Assembly (NCBI GenBank): GCA_938036925.1
Contig: CALHVU010000040.1
Location: 1-33,708 of the forward strand
Source: an uncultured Atopobium sp.
Lineage (GTDB): Bacteria > Actinomycetota > Coriobacteriia > Coriobacteriales > Atopobiaceae
Length of the DNA: 33,708 bases
Direction: 5' to 3'
Numbering within the stretch: position 1 is the stretch's first letter; every line of letters starts with the position of its first letter. The notes beneath the pieces were generated by a model. The model had not been told where the DNA came from and searched no databases. It saw nothing but the letters and a program-made list of their open reading frames with translations. This document shows positions 1 to 9,049 of this stretch, one piece after another. A program made the position numbers and the translations under genes.

Positions 1-126
1 ATTGTGTATTGGTGTAAGTATAAACGGTTTGTGGAAAACCTTTAAGTTCCATACCTTACTAATCAAGATTCAATTTTGTTACCATTTACGGATTAGTACT
101 GGATTGTTTTTTTTGTTTTACTAAAC

Positions 127-157
127 TTGACGAATAAAAATTTTAAGAATTTATATT
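127..157 (+). promoter_or_regulatory. Candidate promoter of the ABC exporter
   Basis: A -35-like TTGACG at 127-132 is followed, 17-19 bases later, by an AT-rich -10-like stretch (TTTATATT, 150-157). It lies about 70 bases upstream of the ATG at 226. The rest of 1-216 is AT-rich and shows no gene or clear repeat. Confidence 0.4.
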
Positions 158-225
158 TGAATCAAAACTGCAAAGAACTAGAAGACAAGAAATCTTACTC
201 TTAACAACTTCAGAAGGTGATTCGA

Positions 226-1866
226 ATGAGTAAGTTTTTTAACATTATCCGCTACTGTATATCTACCATTCTGGATAAAGGCAGTCTTGCTATTTTTCTC
301 TTTTTGTCATTCTTTGTCACAGCGCTTATGGTGATTCAACCGCTTCTTGTTGGATTTGTAATTAATCTTTTTATTACGGGAACTACTTGGAGCGAGATAC
401 TTTTCTATTGCGCTGTAGTTGCCGCACTAGGAATCCTTATTGCCGGCTGTTCCTATCTTGCTAAAACGCGCTATTGTCAATTGCAGATTGATTCTGCGTT
501 TACTATTGAGCGACAGCTAATTGACAAGATTCAACATGCAGATTCATCGTTTTTCTCGTCATATGATTCTGGACATTACCGCCAGACAGTAAATAACGAT
601 TCTAATGACGTTTCAATTTTTATACTTACACAATGCGTGAGCTTTGCAACAACTATGGTCTCTGTCATAGGCACGCTTGCGATTATTTTATATTTGAACC
701 CATTAACCGCTCTTGTAACAGCTGTTCTGCTATTGGTGAGCTTTATTATCTATAAGCAAATCCAAGCTTCGGCCTATAAAAGATACAAAGAATCTAAAGA
801 ACTGCGGTCCCAGTATGGATCGATTGAGCTCTCGCAGTTCACTGATGTAGATTTCATTAGGCGTCATTCCCTCTTTGAGCGTTTCTTTAATCAGCACTAT
901 GCCGTCAATCAAAAGCTTCGTAGTGCCATTCATGAGCAGTACAAGCTTGAGTTTGGCGTACAAGAATTAAACAATGCTGTAATCGCCGTATTCCAAGCCA
1001 TTGTGTTTATTACCTGTGCGTATCAAATTTTCCTTGGAGCACTGCAGCCTGGATATATTGCAACTATCTCAAGCTATTTTGTATCGCTTTTAGGTTCTAT
1101 TACGCTTCTCATGGAATTTGGAATGGCTTATCAGAGCATTACGGTAAGCCTTAATCGAATTGAGCAGATTCTAGATTTACCTCAAGAATCCGTTGGAACT
1201 ATCGTTCCATCAGACGATGTCAATCAAATTACCTGCACAAATGTGTCTTTCTCTTATCCACATACCAATAAAGTACTGATGAACAACTTGTCTTGTAGTT
1301 TTACAAAAGGAAATATATATGCCATTACCGGTGGAAACGGTACAGGCAAATCAACATTTCTGAAGCTCATTAACGGAGAGTGGTCTTCTCACCTATCAGG
1401 CAATATTGCTATAAATGAGGACTTGCTAACTCAAATTAATCAGTATGAACTTCGAAAAAATACGCTTGGATTTACCGAGCAAGAACCAAGCATTGTTGAC
1501 GATACAGTAAGAAATAATCTGACCCTACTCTGCAAAAAGCAACCAACAGATGAAGAGATAATTAGCTATATCAAGCTGTTCAATTTGGAAAAATTGCTGC
1601 TTGGTGACGATCAAAATCTTGATGTTCGCCTGGGTGAACGAAGCTCAGCTATCTCTGGTGGAGAAAAGCAAAAGATTGCAATTATCCGCATGATGCTTAT
1701 GAATCCAAGTGTTATGTTGCTTGACGAGCCAACTTCTGCATTAGATCAGAACAGTGTTGATGTCCTTCTTAATCTTCTCAAGAAGGTCAAACAAGACCAC
1801 ATAATACTTCTCATATCTCATGACCCTAAAGTGGTGGAGGCAGCCGACCATATCGTAGAGCTGTAA
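226..1866 (+). CDS. ABC transporter, fused permease/ATP-binding protein (half-transporter exporter type)
   Basis: A half-size ABC exporter of 546 residues, expected to work as a homodimer in the cytoplasmic membrane. The first ~310 residues are strongly hydrophobic with about six membrane segments. The ATPase domain carries Walker A GGNGTGKST (369-377, Lys375), signature ISGGEK (476-481), Walker B VMLLDEP (496-502) and the H-loop His532. I chose ATG 226 rather than GTG 217 because AGAAGG (212-217) is well placed in front of it. There is no peptidase domain and no partner gene, so the substrate (drug, peptide or lipid) cannot be told. The gene is visibly more AT-rich (about 37-40% GC in sampled lines) than its neighbours, which may mean transfer. 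Its stop is one base from the convergent ispF stop, with no terminator visible between them. Confidence 0.88.
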   Translation: MSKFFNIIRYCISTILDKGSLAIFLFLSFFVTALMVIQPLLVGFVINLFITGTTWSEILFYCAVVAALGILIAGCSYLAKTRYCQLQIDSAFTIERQLIDKIQHADSSFFSSYDSGHYRQTVNNDSNDVSIFILTQCVSFATTMVSVIGTLAIILYLNPLTALVTAVLLLVSFIIYKQIQASAYKRYKESKELRSQYGSIELSQFTDVDFIRRHSLFERFFNQHYAVNQKLRSAIHEQYKLEFGVQELNNAVIAVFQAIVFITCAYQIFLGALQPGYIATISSYFVSLLGSITLLMEFGMAYQSITVSLNRIEQILDLPQESVGTIVPSDDVNQITCTNVSFSYPHTNKVLMNNLSCSFTKGNIYAITGGNGTGKSTFLKLINGEWSSHLSGNIAINEDLLTQINQYELRKNTLGFTEQEPSIVDDTVRNNLTLLCKKQPTDEEIISYIKLFNLEKLLLGDDQNLDVRLGERSSAISGGEKQKIAIIRMMLMNPSVMLLDEPTSALDQNSVDVLLNLLKKVKQDHIILLISHDPKVVEAADHIVEL

Positions 1867-1867
1867 T

Positions 1868-2362
1868 TTATTGCGCGCTACGTCCCAGCAGCACAACTGC
1901 CCAGGCAGCAATACCTTCTTGAGTGCCCACAAAGCCAAGGCCTTCGGTAGTGGTTGCTTTAACGCCAACTTTATCTGGCGAAACACCCATGACCTCTGCC
2001 ATGCGGTTTCTCATAGCATCGCGATAAGGGAGCAACTTAGGCGCCTGAGCTGCAACGGTGCAATCACAATCCAGAAGCTCAAAGCCCTCATTACGAACAA
2101 GCTGCATAACATGGGACAGAAGCACCATAGAATCAGCGCCCTCATAAGCAGGGTCTGTATCAGGGAAAAGCTGGCCAATGTCGCCTGCGCGCATGGCTCC
2201 TAGCAGGGCGTCCATGAGCGCATGAGCCAAAACATCAGCATCGGAGTGGCCGAGAAGACCTTTGGTGTGCTCAATTTTGATGCCACCTAAGATAAGATCT
2301 CTGCCCTCTACCAGACGATGAACATCGTATCCGTGGCCAATTTTAAGCTCTGGCATGCTCAC
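1868..2362 (-). CDS. ispF: 2-C-methyl-D-erythritol 2,4-cyclodiphosphate synthase
   Basis: Fifth step of the MEP isoprenoid pathway: cyclises CDP-methylerythritol 2-phosphate to MEcPP with release of CMP, in the cytosol as a trimer. The 164 residues match the family length. The metal-binding DVH (Asp13, His15) sits in GHGYDVHRL near the N-terminus, and GHSDADVLAHALMDALLGA follows with His47 as the expected third ligand. The C-terminal part has the TTEGLGF substrate loop. The start overlaps the ispD stop by four bases (ATGA), so the two are almost certainly translationally coupled. It is last in the disA-ispD-ispF run. Confidence 0.97.
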   Translation of the reverse strand: MSMPELKIGHGYDVHRLVEGRDLILGGIKIEHTKGLLGHSDADVLAHALMDALLGAMRAGDIGQLFPDTDPAYEGADSMVLLSHVMQLVRNEGFELLDCDCTVAAQAPKLLPYRDAMRNRMAEVMGVSPDKVGVKATTTEGLGFVGTQEGIAAWAVVLLGRSAQ

Positions 2363-3162
2363 TCTACAGCCCCACTTCCGGTTGCGCCTTCTACCAGGCG
2401 ACGGCTGAGCGTAGCCTCAACAATTGCAAGGTCAGACGGGTACGTGACCTTCACGTTTTCTCGTTGCGACTCAACGCACAGTACCGTAAGACCTAGTCGC
2501 TCAACTAACGACGAGTCATCGGTTCCCTGGTAGCCCTCCTGGCGAGCTACTTCGTGGGCTTCAAGAAGTGTGCGTGTCTTGAACACCTGAGGGGTCTGAG
2601 CAGCCCAGAACGTTGAGCGGTCAGGCGTATCTACAATGGTTGCACCATCTACGCGCTTCAGCGTATCAGTTGCGCGGTGAGCCAAAATTGCTCCCGCAAT
2701 TTTAGGTGACTTACGAACTGTACCAATGACCTGCTCAATAGTCTCTACCTCAATGAGCGGGCGAACCGCATCATGAACAGAAACAAAATCATATCCAGCA
2801 GGGACTACCTGGAGCGCGTTGTAAACCGATTCCTGTCTGGTAGCACCAGACGTTGCAAAGTGAACAGGCTTGTGGAGTACAAGCTTGCCCACAACACCCT
2901 CTTGAACTGCAGCGCGTTTCTCGTCAGAGCAAGCAATCACAATGTGAGCCACACTTGGCGCGTGATCAAACGCAAGGATTGACCAGCTCATCAGCGGAAG
3001 ACCGCAAACAGAAATAAACTGCTTGCCATCAGGATACCCAAAGCGCTCGCCAATGCCACCGGCCACAATGACGGCAACGGTATCGGCTTTTGCTCCATGT
3101 GTTGTGAGGCGAGAAGGACGTGGCTTTGACACGACCTTTGCACAGGTGCTGCTTGCAGCCAT
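2359..3162 (-). CDS. ispD: 2-C-methyl-D-erythritol 4-phosphate cytidylyltransferase
   Basis: Third step of the MEP pathway: transfers CMP from CTP to methylerythritol 4-phosphate. The nucleotide-binding N-terminus VIVAGGIGERFG is followed by GKQF, SVHDAVRPL, WAAQTPQVFK and GTDDSSLVERLG, in the family order. The 267 residues include about 28 polar residues before the conserved domain, longer than usual. The annotated ATG shares its A with the disA stop (TAATG), and no strong ribosome site is visible, so translation probably depends on coupling to disA. An internal start would give a more standard length, but no good alternative Shine-Dalgarno was seen. Confidence 0.96.
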   Translation of the reverse strand: MAASSTCAKVVSKPRPSRLTTHGAKADTVAVIVAGGIGERFGYPDGKQFISVCGLPLMSWSILAFDHAPSVAHIVIACSDEKRAAVQEGVVGKLVLHKPVHFATSGATRQESVYNALQVVPAGYDFVSVHDAVRPLIEVETIEQVIGTVRKSPKIAGAILAHRATDTLKRVDGATIVDTPDRSTFWAAQTPQVFKTRTLLEAHEVARQEGYQGTDDSSLVERLGLTVLCVESQRENVKVTYPSDLAIVEATLSRRLVEGATGSGAVE

Positions 3163-4241
3163 TATTCTGACTTACCCCACATTCTGCGGAGACTGTTAGC
3201 AAGTGCACCGGGGTTCTCGACACCCAGAGATTTGAGGCTGGACGTATCATTTTCTGCAACGTGAAGCAGCTGCTGCAGGTTATCGTAAGCGTCAACAATT
3301 CTGGCTGCGATTTCATCGTTGACCACGTGAACGCGGGAAAGCGTGCGCAGGCCCAGAGGCTCCATGGACGCATCTTCTCCGCGGCCATCGGAGTAGCCAA
3401 GAATCTGTCCAACGCTTTCTGCGGAGCGGAGCTCAGTGTTAGCCGTCTCGTGGAAGCGGCGGCGGATCGCACGCGCCTCTTCAGCGGAAGAATCTACAGC
3501 GTAATCGCGAATCATCAGGTTATAGGCCTCGTCGATACCGCCCAAATATTCTTCGCGCTGCATAGCGGTAGTTTTTCCCTCGCTACCTAGCTCCAAAAGA
3601 CAAGAATCAAGCTGGTCAGCGGCACTCAAAAGAACCTCAAACAGGTAGAAAATGCCTGCTATATCACCCAGAGTGACGTAGTTATCAAGCTCAAGAGCGG
3701 TTAGGCGTAAAAGCGCACGATCAAGCTGCTGGCGTGTATTTTGCATAGCAACCGAAAGTTGATTGACGGTGGACATAATGGCTGGTACTGACTTCAGCGG
3801 GATAACGTGACCATCAACGTAGACCGTAATCAACGAACGGCGAGAAGACACAGCAATCACAATTGACTTGGTGAGCAAGCTCATGCGAGCAGCTGTTCGG
3901 TGACGAGTGCCTGTTTCTGCAGTTGGAAGCGTTGCGTCAGGATTGAGATGGAAGTTGGCGCGCAGAATTCTGGTGAGGTCTTTGTCCACCACCACAGCGC
4001 CATCCATCTTGCAGAGCTCAAACAATCGATTTGCTGTGAAGGAAACATCAAGTTTGAAACCATCTCCGCCCGCAGCAAGGACGTTTTCTGTATCTCCTAC
4101 ACAAATGAGAGCGCCCAGACGACCGGCGATAATCATGTCCAGCGCCACGCGGAGTGCCGTACCAGGAGCAGTCATCTTTAGAGCTGTGGCAATGCGGTCC
4201 TCATTTTCTGTTGCATTTGGATCAAGTTGCGTTGGCTCCAT
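3162..4241 (-). CDS. disA: DNA integrity scanning protein DisA, diadenylate cyclase
   Basis: Makes c-di-AMP from two ATP and, in the known family, scans DNA through a C-terminal helix-hairpin-helix domain. The 359 residues are full length. The DAC domain motifs DGA (80-82) and RHR (113-115, in GTRHRTAAR) are both intact, so cyclase activity is expected. A helical linker (about 150-290) and an HhH-like C-terminus follow (ENPGALANSLRRMW near the end). GAGGGAGAG precedes the ATG. It is first in the disA-ispD-ispF run, separated from clpC by a terminator (4451-4478), so it must have its own promoter in 4242-4450. c-di-AMP usually controls K+ and osmolyte balance. Confidence 0.96.
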   Translation of the reverse strand: MEPTQLDPNATENEDRIATALKMTAPGTALRVALDMIIAGRLGALICVGDTENVLAAGGDGFKLDVSFTANRLFELCKMDGAVVVDKDLTRILRANFHLNPDATLPTAETGTRHRTAARMSLLTKSIVIAVSSRRSLITVYVDGHVIPLKSVPAIMSTVNQLSVAMQNTRQQLDRALLRLTALELDNYVTLGDIAGIFYLFEVLLSAADQLDSCLLELGSEGKTTAMQREEYLGGIDEAYNLMIRDYAVDSSAEEARAIRRRFHETANTELRSAESVGQILGYSDGRGEDASMEPLGLRTLSRVHVVNDEIAARIVDAYDNLQQLLHVAENDTSSLKSLGVENPGALANSLRRMWGKSE

Positions 4242-4450
4242 GGCTCTCCCTCAATGACTTGCAGCTTACAGGCTGTGTTTTGCATTTCTTGTACGTTTAT
4301 GGCTTCAATTTGTTTCAACGTTTCAAGTATACGGTTTTGTTGCCGGCGCGTGTAGTGACGGTTTCGATAAGACGGGTTTCTCGCCGGGCGACTGGGTGGG
4401 CTGCTCGACGGGTGTCTCGTCAAGAGAGCTGCGCATGTGAGCTGCGATAC

Positions 4451-4478
4451 AAAAAGACCCGAGGCAGAACCTCGGGTC
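4451..4478 (-). terminator. Rho-independent terminator of clpC
   Basis: Read on the minus strand: a perfect 9-bp stem GACCCGAGG/CCTCGGGTC with a 5-base loop, followed by TTTTT. It starts 8 bases after the clpC stop. Confidence 0.93.
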
Positions 4479-4486
4479 GGAAAGTC

Positions 4487-7117
4487 TTACTCGGCGGAGG
4501 ACATTAGGTCGGACGAACCGCCTGCGCTACCCTGTGGCAGCGAGGATGGTCCCATGCTGACATCCATCTTATCAAGCTGCGCCATTGTCTCTTTCTTGCG
4601 AGGCTCAGGGATGACACCCGTGGTCTTGGTGAACACAAGCTTCTTGCCCTCAGCGTCAACATCAACAGCAACAATGTCACCTGCGGTCCACTGGCCAGAG
4701 AGAAGCTCCTCAGACAGTGGGTCTTCAATCATCGACTGAATGGTGCGGCGCAGCGGACGAGCGCCGTAGACGGGGTCGGTTCCGTCTTTGGCAATCAGAT
4801 CCTTTGCGGCCTCGGTGAGCTCAATGGACATACCGTTGGCAATCAGGCGATCGCGCAGCTCAAGAACCATGAGGTCAACAATGCCACGAAGCTGCTCGGT
4901 AGAGAGCGACTTGAAGACAACAATCTCGTCCACACGGTTCAAGAACTCTGGGCGGAATCCACGCTTGAGCTCGGACATAACACGGCTGGTAATCTCTTTA
5001 TCGGAGAGTCCCTTAGAGCCTTCTGACGAGAAGCCCATGGTATTGGTGCGGGCAATCTCGCGAGCGCCAATGTTGGATGTCATGATGACAACCGTATTGG
5101 AGAAGTCCACGTGACGGCCTTGACCGTCAGTCAAGCGGCCCTCGTCCAGAATCTGGAGCAAGATGTTAAAGACATCTGGATGTGCTTTCTCAATCTCGTC
5201 AAAGAGCAAGACAGAATACGGACGCCTGCGGACAGCCTTGGTGAGCTCGCCGCCCTCATCGTAGCCCACGTATCCTGGAGGAGCACCAACCAGCTTAGCT
5301 ACGGTGTGACGCTCCATGTACTCGGACATGTCGTAAGAAAGCAGGGCGTCTTCGGAGCCAAACAGGAACTCTGCCAGGGCTTTTGCAAGCTCAGTCTTAC
5401 CTACGCCGGAGGGACCTAGGAAGATGAAGGAGCCGCCAGGACGCTTAGGGTCTTTGAGCGGACTACGGCTTCTGCGGATTGCCTTTGCAACCTTAACAAC
5501 AGCCTCGTCCTGACCAACAACACGCTGGTGAAGGATATCTTCTGTACGAAGCAGCCTTGAAGCCTCAGTCTCAGTAAGGTTAGAAACAGGAACACCGGTA
5601 ATGCCAGAGACGACCTTTGCAATGTCGTCCTCATCAACGGTAACAATGTTCTTGTCCAGCTGCTCACGCCACTCAGTCTCCAGGCGATCCCTCTCTGCTA
5701 CCAGAGATTTCTCCTGGTCACGCAGGCGAGCTGCCTGCTCAAACTCCTGGGCGCTTGCTGCCTCAGACTTCTGGGTACGAACGCGGAGAAGATCTGCGTC
5801 TACCTGGGCAATCTCTGGTGGAAGGCTCATCTTGTGGATGCGTGCGCGAGCACCAGCCTCATCAAGGACATCAATTGCCTTGTCTGGCAGGAAGCGGTCC
5901 TGGATGTAGCGGCTCGAAAGCGCAACGGCAGCCTTGATGGCAGCCTCTGTATAGTGAACGTGGTGATGCTTCTCATAGCGGTCCTGTAGACCGTGAATGA
6001 TAGAAATGGTGTCATCGTTGTTTGGCTCACCGATATTGACAGGTTGGAAACGCCTCTCAAATGCAGCGTCCTTCTCGACATGTTTACGGTACTCTTCTGC
6101 CGTGGTTGCGCCGATGACCTGGATTTCTCCACGAGACAGCGGTGGCTTAAGGATGGACGCAGCATCAATAGAACCTTCTGCGGAGCCGGCGCCAATGACG
6201 GTGTGAATCTCGTCAATGAAGAGGATGTCATTCTTGGATTTCTCCAGTTCAGCAACAACCTTCTTCATGCGGTCCTCAAATTCGCCGCGATACTTAGAGC
6301 CAGCTACCAAGCTTGCCAGGTCAAGCGTCCAAACCTGCTTTCCGCGCAGAATGTCAGGAACATTGCCGGAAGCAATGAGCTGAGCCAAGCCCTCAACAAT
6401 GGCTGTCTTACCAACGCCAGGGTCTCCCAGGATAAGTGGGTTGTTCTTCTGACGACGCGCAAGAACCTGCATGACACGCTCAATCTCGCGGTCACGGCCA
6501 ATGACGGGGTCAAGCTTCTTATCTGCGGCAAGCTTGGTAAGGTTACGGCCAAACTGCTCCAGCATGGAGGCGTCATCGTTTGTGTTAGGACGCATCTGAC
6601 CAGCACCGACGGGCATGCCAAAGATGCCACCTTCAATGCGAGGCTCTGCCATGCGAGGACCAGCAGGCGCGTCTTCTGGAGTCTGAGCAACCAGCTCATC
6701 AACGGCGTTTCTTACTGCGTCGCCCGAAACACCCATGGTACGCAGGGCATCCATAGCGCGACCATTGCCCTCAGACACAATGCCTAAAAGCAGATGCTCT
6801 GTTGCAATATAGCTCTGACCGTGGGTCATAGTTTCTCTGTACGCGTCTTCAAGCACGCGTTTTGCGCGAGGAGTAAACGGAATGTGGCCGCCAGGAATAG
6901 GGTCTCCTGCGCCCGTGGTGAGCTCTTTTACGGTTGCCAGAGCCTCGTCGTACGAGACCTCCAGCTTAGCCAGAGCCTGAGCAGCAATGCCCTCCCCCTC
7001 TTTGATGAGAGCAAGTAGCAGGTGCTCGGTACCAACATACATCTGGCCAAGACCGCGAGCCTCGTCCTGAGCCAGGCTCATGACTTTACGCGCCCTGTCA
7101 GTGAATTTATCAAACAT
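4487..7117 (-). CDS. clpC: ATP-dependent Clp protease ATP-binding subunit ClpC
   Basis: Hsp100/AAA+ unfoldase that feeds proteins to ClpP. It is 876 residues from the ATG at 7117. Order: double Clp_N repeat (1-145, beginning MFDKFTDRARKVMSLAQDEA), first AAA+ domain with GDPGVGKTA (around 220) and FIDEIHT, a UVR-like coiled segment (EFEQAARLRDQE), second AAA+ domain with GPSGVGKTELAKALAEFLFG, then the C-terminal D2-small domain. The frame stays open 75 codons further upstream, but that part is not conserved-looking, while GAGAGG lies just before ATG 7117, so I take that start. No CtsR-type direct repeat, CIRCE or HAIR element was seen upstream. The neighbours mcsA, mcsB, ctsR and radA of the Bacillus clpC locus are absent. 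Confidence 0.96.
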   Translation of the reverse strand: MFDKFTDRARKVMSLAQDEARGLGQMYVGTEHLLLALIKEGEGIAAQALAKLEVSYDEALATVKELTTGAGDPIPGGHIPFTPRAKRVLEDAYRETMTHGQSYIATEHLLLGIVSEGNGRAMDALRTMGVSGDAVRNAVDELVAQTPEDAPAGPRMAEPRIEGGIFGMPVGAGQMRPNTNDDASMLEQFGRNLTKLAADKKLDPVIGRDREIERVMQVLARRQKNNPLILGDPGVGKTAIVEGLAQLIASGNVPDILRGKQVWTLDLASLVAGSKYRGEFEDRMKKVVAELEKSKNDILFIDEIHTVIGAGSAEGSIDAASILKPPLSRGEIQVIGATTAEEYRKHVEKDAAFERRFQPVNIGEPNNDDTISIIHGLQDRYEKHHHVHYTEAAIKAAVALSSRYIQDRFLPDKAIDVLDEAGARARIHKMSLPPEIAQVDADLLRVRTQKSEAASAQEFEQAARLRDQEKSLVAERDRLETEWREQLDKNIVTVDEDDIAKVVSGITGVPVSNLTETEASRLLRTEDILHQRVVGQDEAVVKVAKAIRRSRSPLKDPKRPGGSFIFLGPSGVGKTELAKALAEFLFGSEDALLSYDMSEYMERHTVAKLVGAPPGYVGYDEGGELTKAVRRRPYSVLLFDEIEKAHPDVFNILLQILDEGRLTDGQGRHVDFSNTVVIMTSNIGAREIARTNTMGFSSEGSKGLSDKEITSRVMSELKRGFRPEFLNRVDEIVVFKSLSTEQLRGIVDLMVLELRDRLIANGMSIELTEAAKDLIAKDGTDPVYGARPLRRTIQSMIEDPLSEELLSGQWTAGDIVAVDVDAEGKKLVFTKTTGVIPEPRKKETMAQLDKMDVSMGPSSLPQGSAGGSSDLMSSAE

Positions 7118-7324
7118 GTGCTGAAACCTCTCAAAACTCTCTATATATTTCTGAGTTATACCCATCAAAAGGCTCTGCAAACATACGACTCGCGTTGGAT
7201 TTTTCTCCTCCGTACGAACCACACAAACGCCAGGCGAGAAACCCGTGCTGCCGAGAAGGCCGCGCTGCCGCACACTCCGCGGCGCAGTCATCGCAGTGAG
7301 CTCCATGGCACCGCCACTGCACAC

Positions 7325-7359
7325 AAAAAGCCCGGTACCCAACGAGCGGATACCGGGCT
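7325..7359 (-). terminator. Rho-independent terminator of lysS
   Basis: Minus strand: 9-bp stem AGCCCGGTA/TACCGGGCT with a 13-base loop, followed by TTTT(G). It begins about 45 bases past the lysS stop and separates lysS from clpC, so clpC needs a promoter in 7118-7325. That stretch has no gene; TATAAC and TATATA are -10-like sequences there, without a convincing -35. Confidence 0.88.
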
Positions 7360-7402
7360 GATGCGTTTGTGTGCTGCGTGGGGCAGTTAAGCTCCCAAGC
7401 TC

Positions 7403-8983
7403 TTAGCGCTTCTCGGGCTTAAGCTGTGGGAAGAGAAGGACGTCGCGAATAGAAGGCTGATCGCAGAAGAGCATCATCATGCGGTCGATACCGTAGCCGA
7501 TACCGCCCGCCGGTGGCATACCGTACTCAAGTGCACGGATGAAGTCGTAATCGTATTCCATGGCCTCTTCGTCGCCCTGACGCTTAGCCTCCATCTGCGC
7601 TGCAAAGCGCTCCTCCTGGTCAACGGGGTCGTTGAGCTCGGAGTATGCGTTTGCGTACTCTGCGCCGCAGATAATGAGCTCGAAGCGGTCGGTCAAGCGA
7701 GGGTCATCTGCCTTGCGCTTGGTGAGCGGAGAAACCTCTGCAGGATAATCGCAGACAAAGGTTGGGTTTACGATGCTCTTCTCGCCAAGCTCGTCGTAGA
7801 TCTCAAACAGCAGCTTGCCAGCCTGCCACTCTGGGTTCCACTCAATCTCGTAGCGGTCCAGGACTGCACGGAGTTTCTCGACAGGGGTGTCAATGGAGAG
7901 CTCCTCGCCAGTGACCTCGGACGCAATCTCTGCCAGGGATGCAACGCGCCAGTTGCCGGAGAGGTCAACCTCGGTGCCCTGGTAAGTGATGACCTCGTGG
8001 CCCTCCTCGCAGCCGCAAGCCTTGCGGGCAATCTCCTGGAAGAGGTTCTGGGACAGCTCACGCATACCGGCCAGGTCAGAGTAGGCGGCGTATGCCTCCA
8101 TGGAAGTGAACTCTGGATTGTGCGTGAGGTCGGTGCCCTCGTTTCTGAACTGGCGACCAAGCTCGTAGACGCGCTCAAGTCCGCCGACAAGCAGGCGCTT
8201 CAGCGGAAGCTCGGTTGCAATACGCAGGTAGTTCTCGGTGTTCAGAGCGTTGTAGTGCGTAATGAACGGCTTTGCGTTTGCGCCGCCAAGAATCTCCTGA
8301 AGAACAGGGGTCTCAACCTCCATGTAGCCGTCCGCCTCCATGAACTGGCGGATGATGGAGATGATCTGAGAGCGCTTGCGGAACACGTCGCGGACCTCAG
8401 GATTCATGATGAGGTCAACGTAGCGCTGGCGATAACGAACCTCGCGGTCGGTGAGGCCGTGGAACTTCTCAGGCAGAGGACGCAGCGACTTGGAAAGGAC
8501 CTCCAGCGAGGTGACTGCCAGGGAAAGCTGGCCGCGGCGCGTGCGCATGATAGCGCCGGTTGCGCCGATGATGTCGCCAAGGTCGAGAAGACCCAGGAGC
8601 TCCCAATTCTTCTCGTCAAGGTTGTTGATACGACAGAAAAGCTGAATCTGGCCGGTATAGTCCTCTACCACGACAAACGCGATCTTGCCCTGGTTGCGGA
8701 TGGCGCGGACGCGGCCGGCTACGGAATAGACTTCCTCGCCAGTCTGGCCGTCCTCGAGGTCAGCATAACGCTCCTCCAGCTCAGCGACGTGAGCAGTGAC
8801 GGTGGACTTGATTGGGTATGGGTCAACGCCGGTGTCAAGCAGTGCCTGGCGACGGGCTTTGCGCTGGGCGCGCTCGTCGTTGATGGAAGCCTCTGGCGTG
8901 GCCTCGGTTGCGTCGACGTTCTCGGCGGCGGTTGCGTCAGCGGCGGCCGAGCTACCAGCGATGTTGTTCTCTACTTCGGACAT
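7403..8983 (-). CDS. lysS: Lysyl-tRNA synthetase, class II
   Basis: Charges tRNA-Lys. From ATG 8983 it has 526 residues. After an Ala/Glu-rich N-terminal tail of about 35 residues come the OB-fold anticodon-binding domain (AGRVRAIRNQGKIAFVVVED) and the class II catalytic core, with motif 2 region ELGRQFRNEGTDLTHNPEFT and motif 3 GIGYGIDRMMMLF near the C-terminus. GGAGG six bases before ATG 8983 decides this start over the upstream in-frame codon at 9022. The start lies only 13 bases after the T-run of a terminator hairpin (8997-9028), so lysS depends on read-through from greA or on a promoter overlapping the hairpin. Confidence 0.97.
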   Translation of the reverse strand: MSEVENNIAGSSAAADATAAENVDATEATPEASINDERAQRKARRQALLDTGVDPYPIKSTVTAHVAELEERYADLEDGQTGEEVYSVAGRVRAIRNQGKIAFVVVEDYTGQIQLFCRINNLDEKNWELLGLLDLGDIIGATGAIMRTRRGQLSLAVTSLEVLSKSLRPLPEKFHGLTDREVRYRQRYVDLIMNPEVRDVFRKRSQIISIIRQFMEADGYMEVETPVLQEILGGANAKPFITHYNALNTENYLRIATELPLKRLLVGGLERVYELGRQFRNEGTDLTHNPEFTSMEAYAAYSDLAGMRELSQNLFQEIARKACGCEEGHEVITYQGTEVDLSGNWRVASLAEIASEVTGEELSIDTPVEKLRAVLDRYEIEWNPEWQAGKLLFEIYDELGEKSIVNPTFVCDYPAEVSPLTKRKADDPRLTDRFELIICGAEYANAYSELNDPVDQEERFAAQMEAKRQGDEEAMEYDYDFIRALEYGMPPAGGIGYGIDRMMMLFCDQPSIRDVLLFPQLKPEKR

Positions 8984-8996
8984 GTATCCTCCACGT

Positions 8997-9028
8997 AAAA
9001 ACGCCCCGCGCCAGACGGACACGGGGCG
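8997..9028 (-). terminator. Intrinsic terminator/attenuator between greA and lysS
   Basis: Minus strand: a 7-bp all-GC stem CGCCCCG/CGGGGCG with a 13-base loop, followed at once by TTTTT. It lies 21 bases after the greA stop and 13 bases before the lysS ATG, with the lysS GGAGG immediately behind the T-run. It may end greA transcription, attenuate lysS, or both. No T-box specifier structure was recognised. Confidence 0.8.
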
Positions 9029-9049
9029 ACCAAAATCTTTTGTGCCAGT

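Noticed and set aside
7118..7330. CtsR, HspR (HAIR) or CIRCE operator in front of clpC
   Set aside because: No matching heptad repeat or inverted repeat was seen.
7118..7342. 75-codon N-terminal extension of ClpC
   Set aside because: ClpC proteins begin at MFDKFTDRA; the upstream part is not family-like and contains the lysS terminator arm.
7997..8998. 333-codon plus-strand frame opposite lysS
   Set aside because: Shadow frame, no ribosome site, and lysS is unambiguous.
8984..9049. T-box leader for lysS
   Set aside because: Only 66 bases are available and no T-box sequence (TGGNACC-like) is present.
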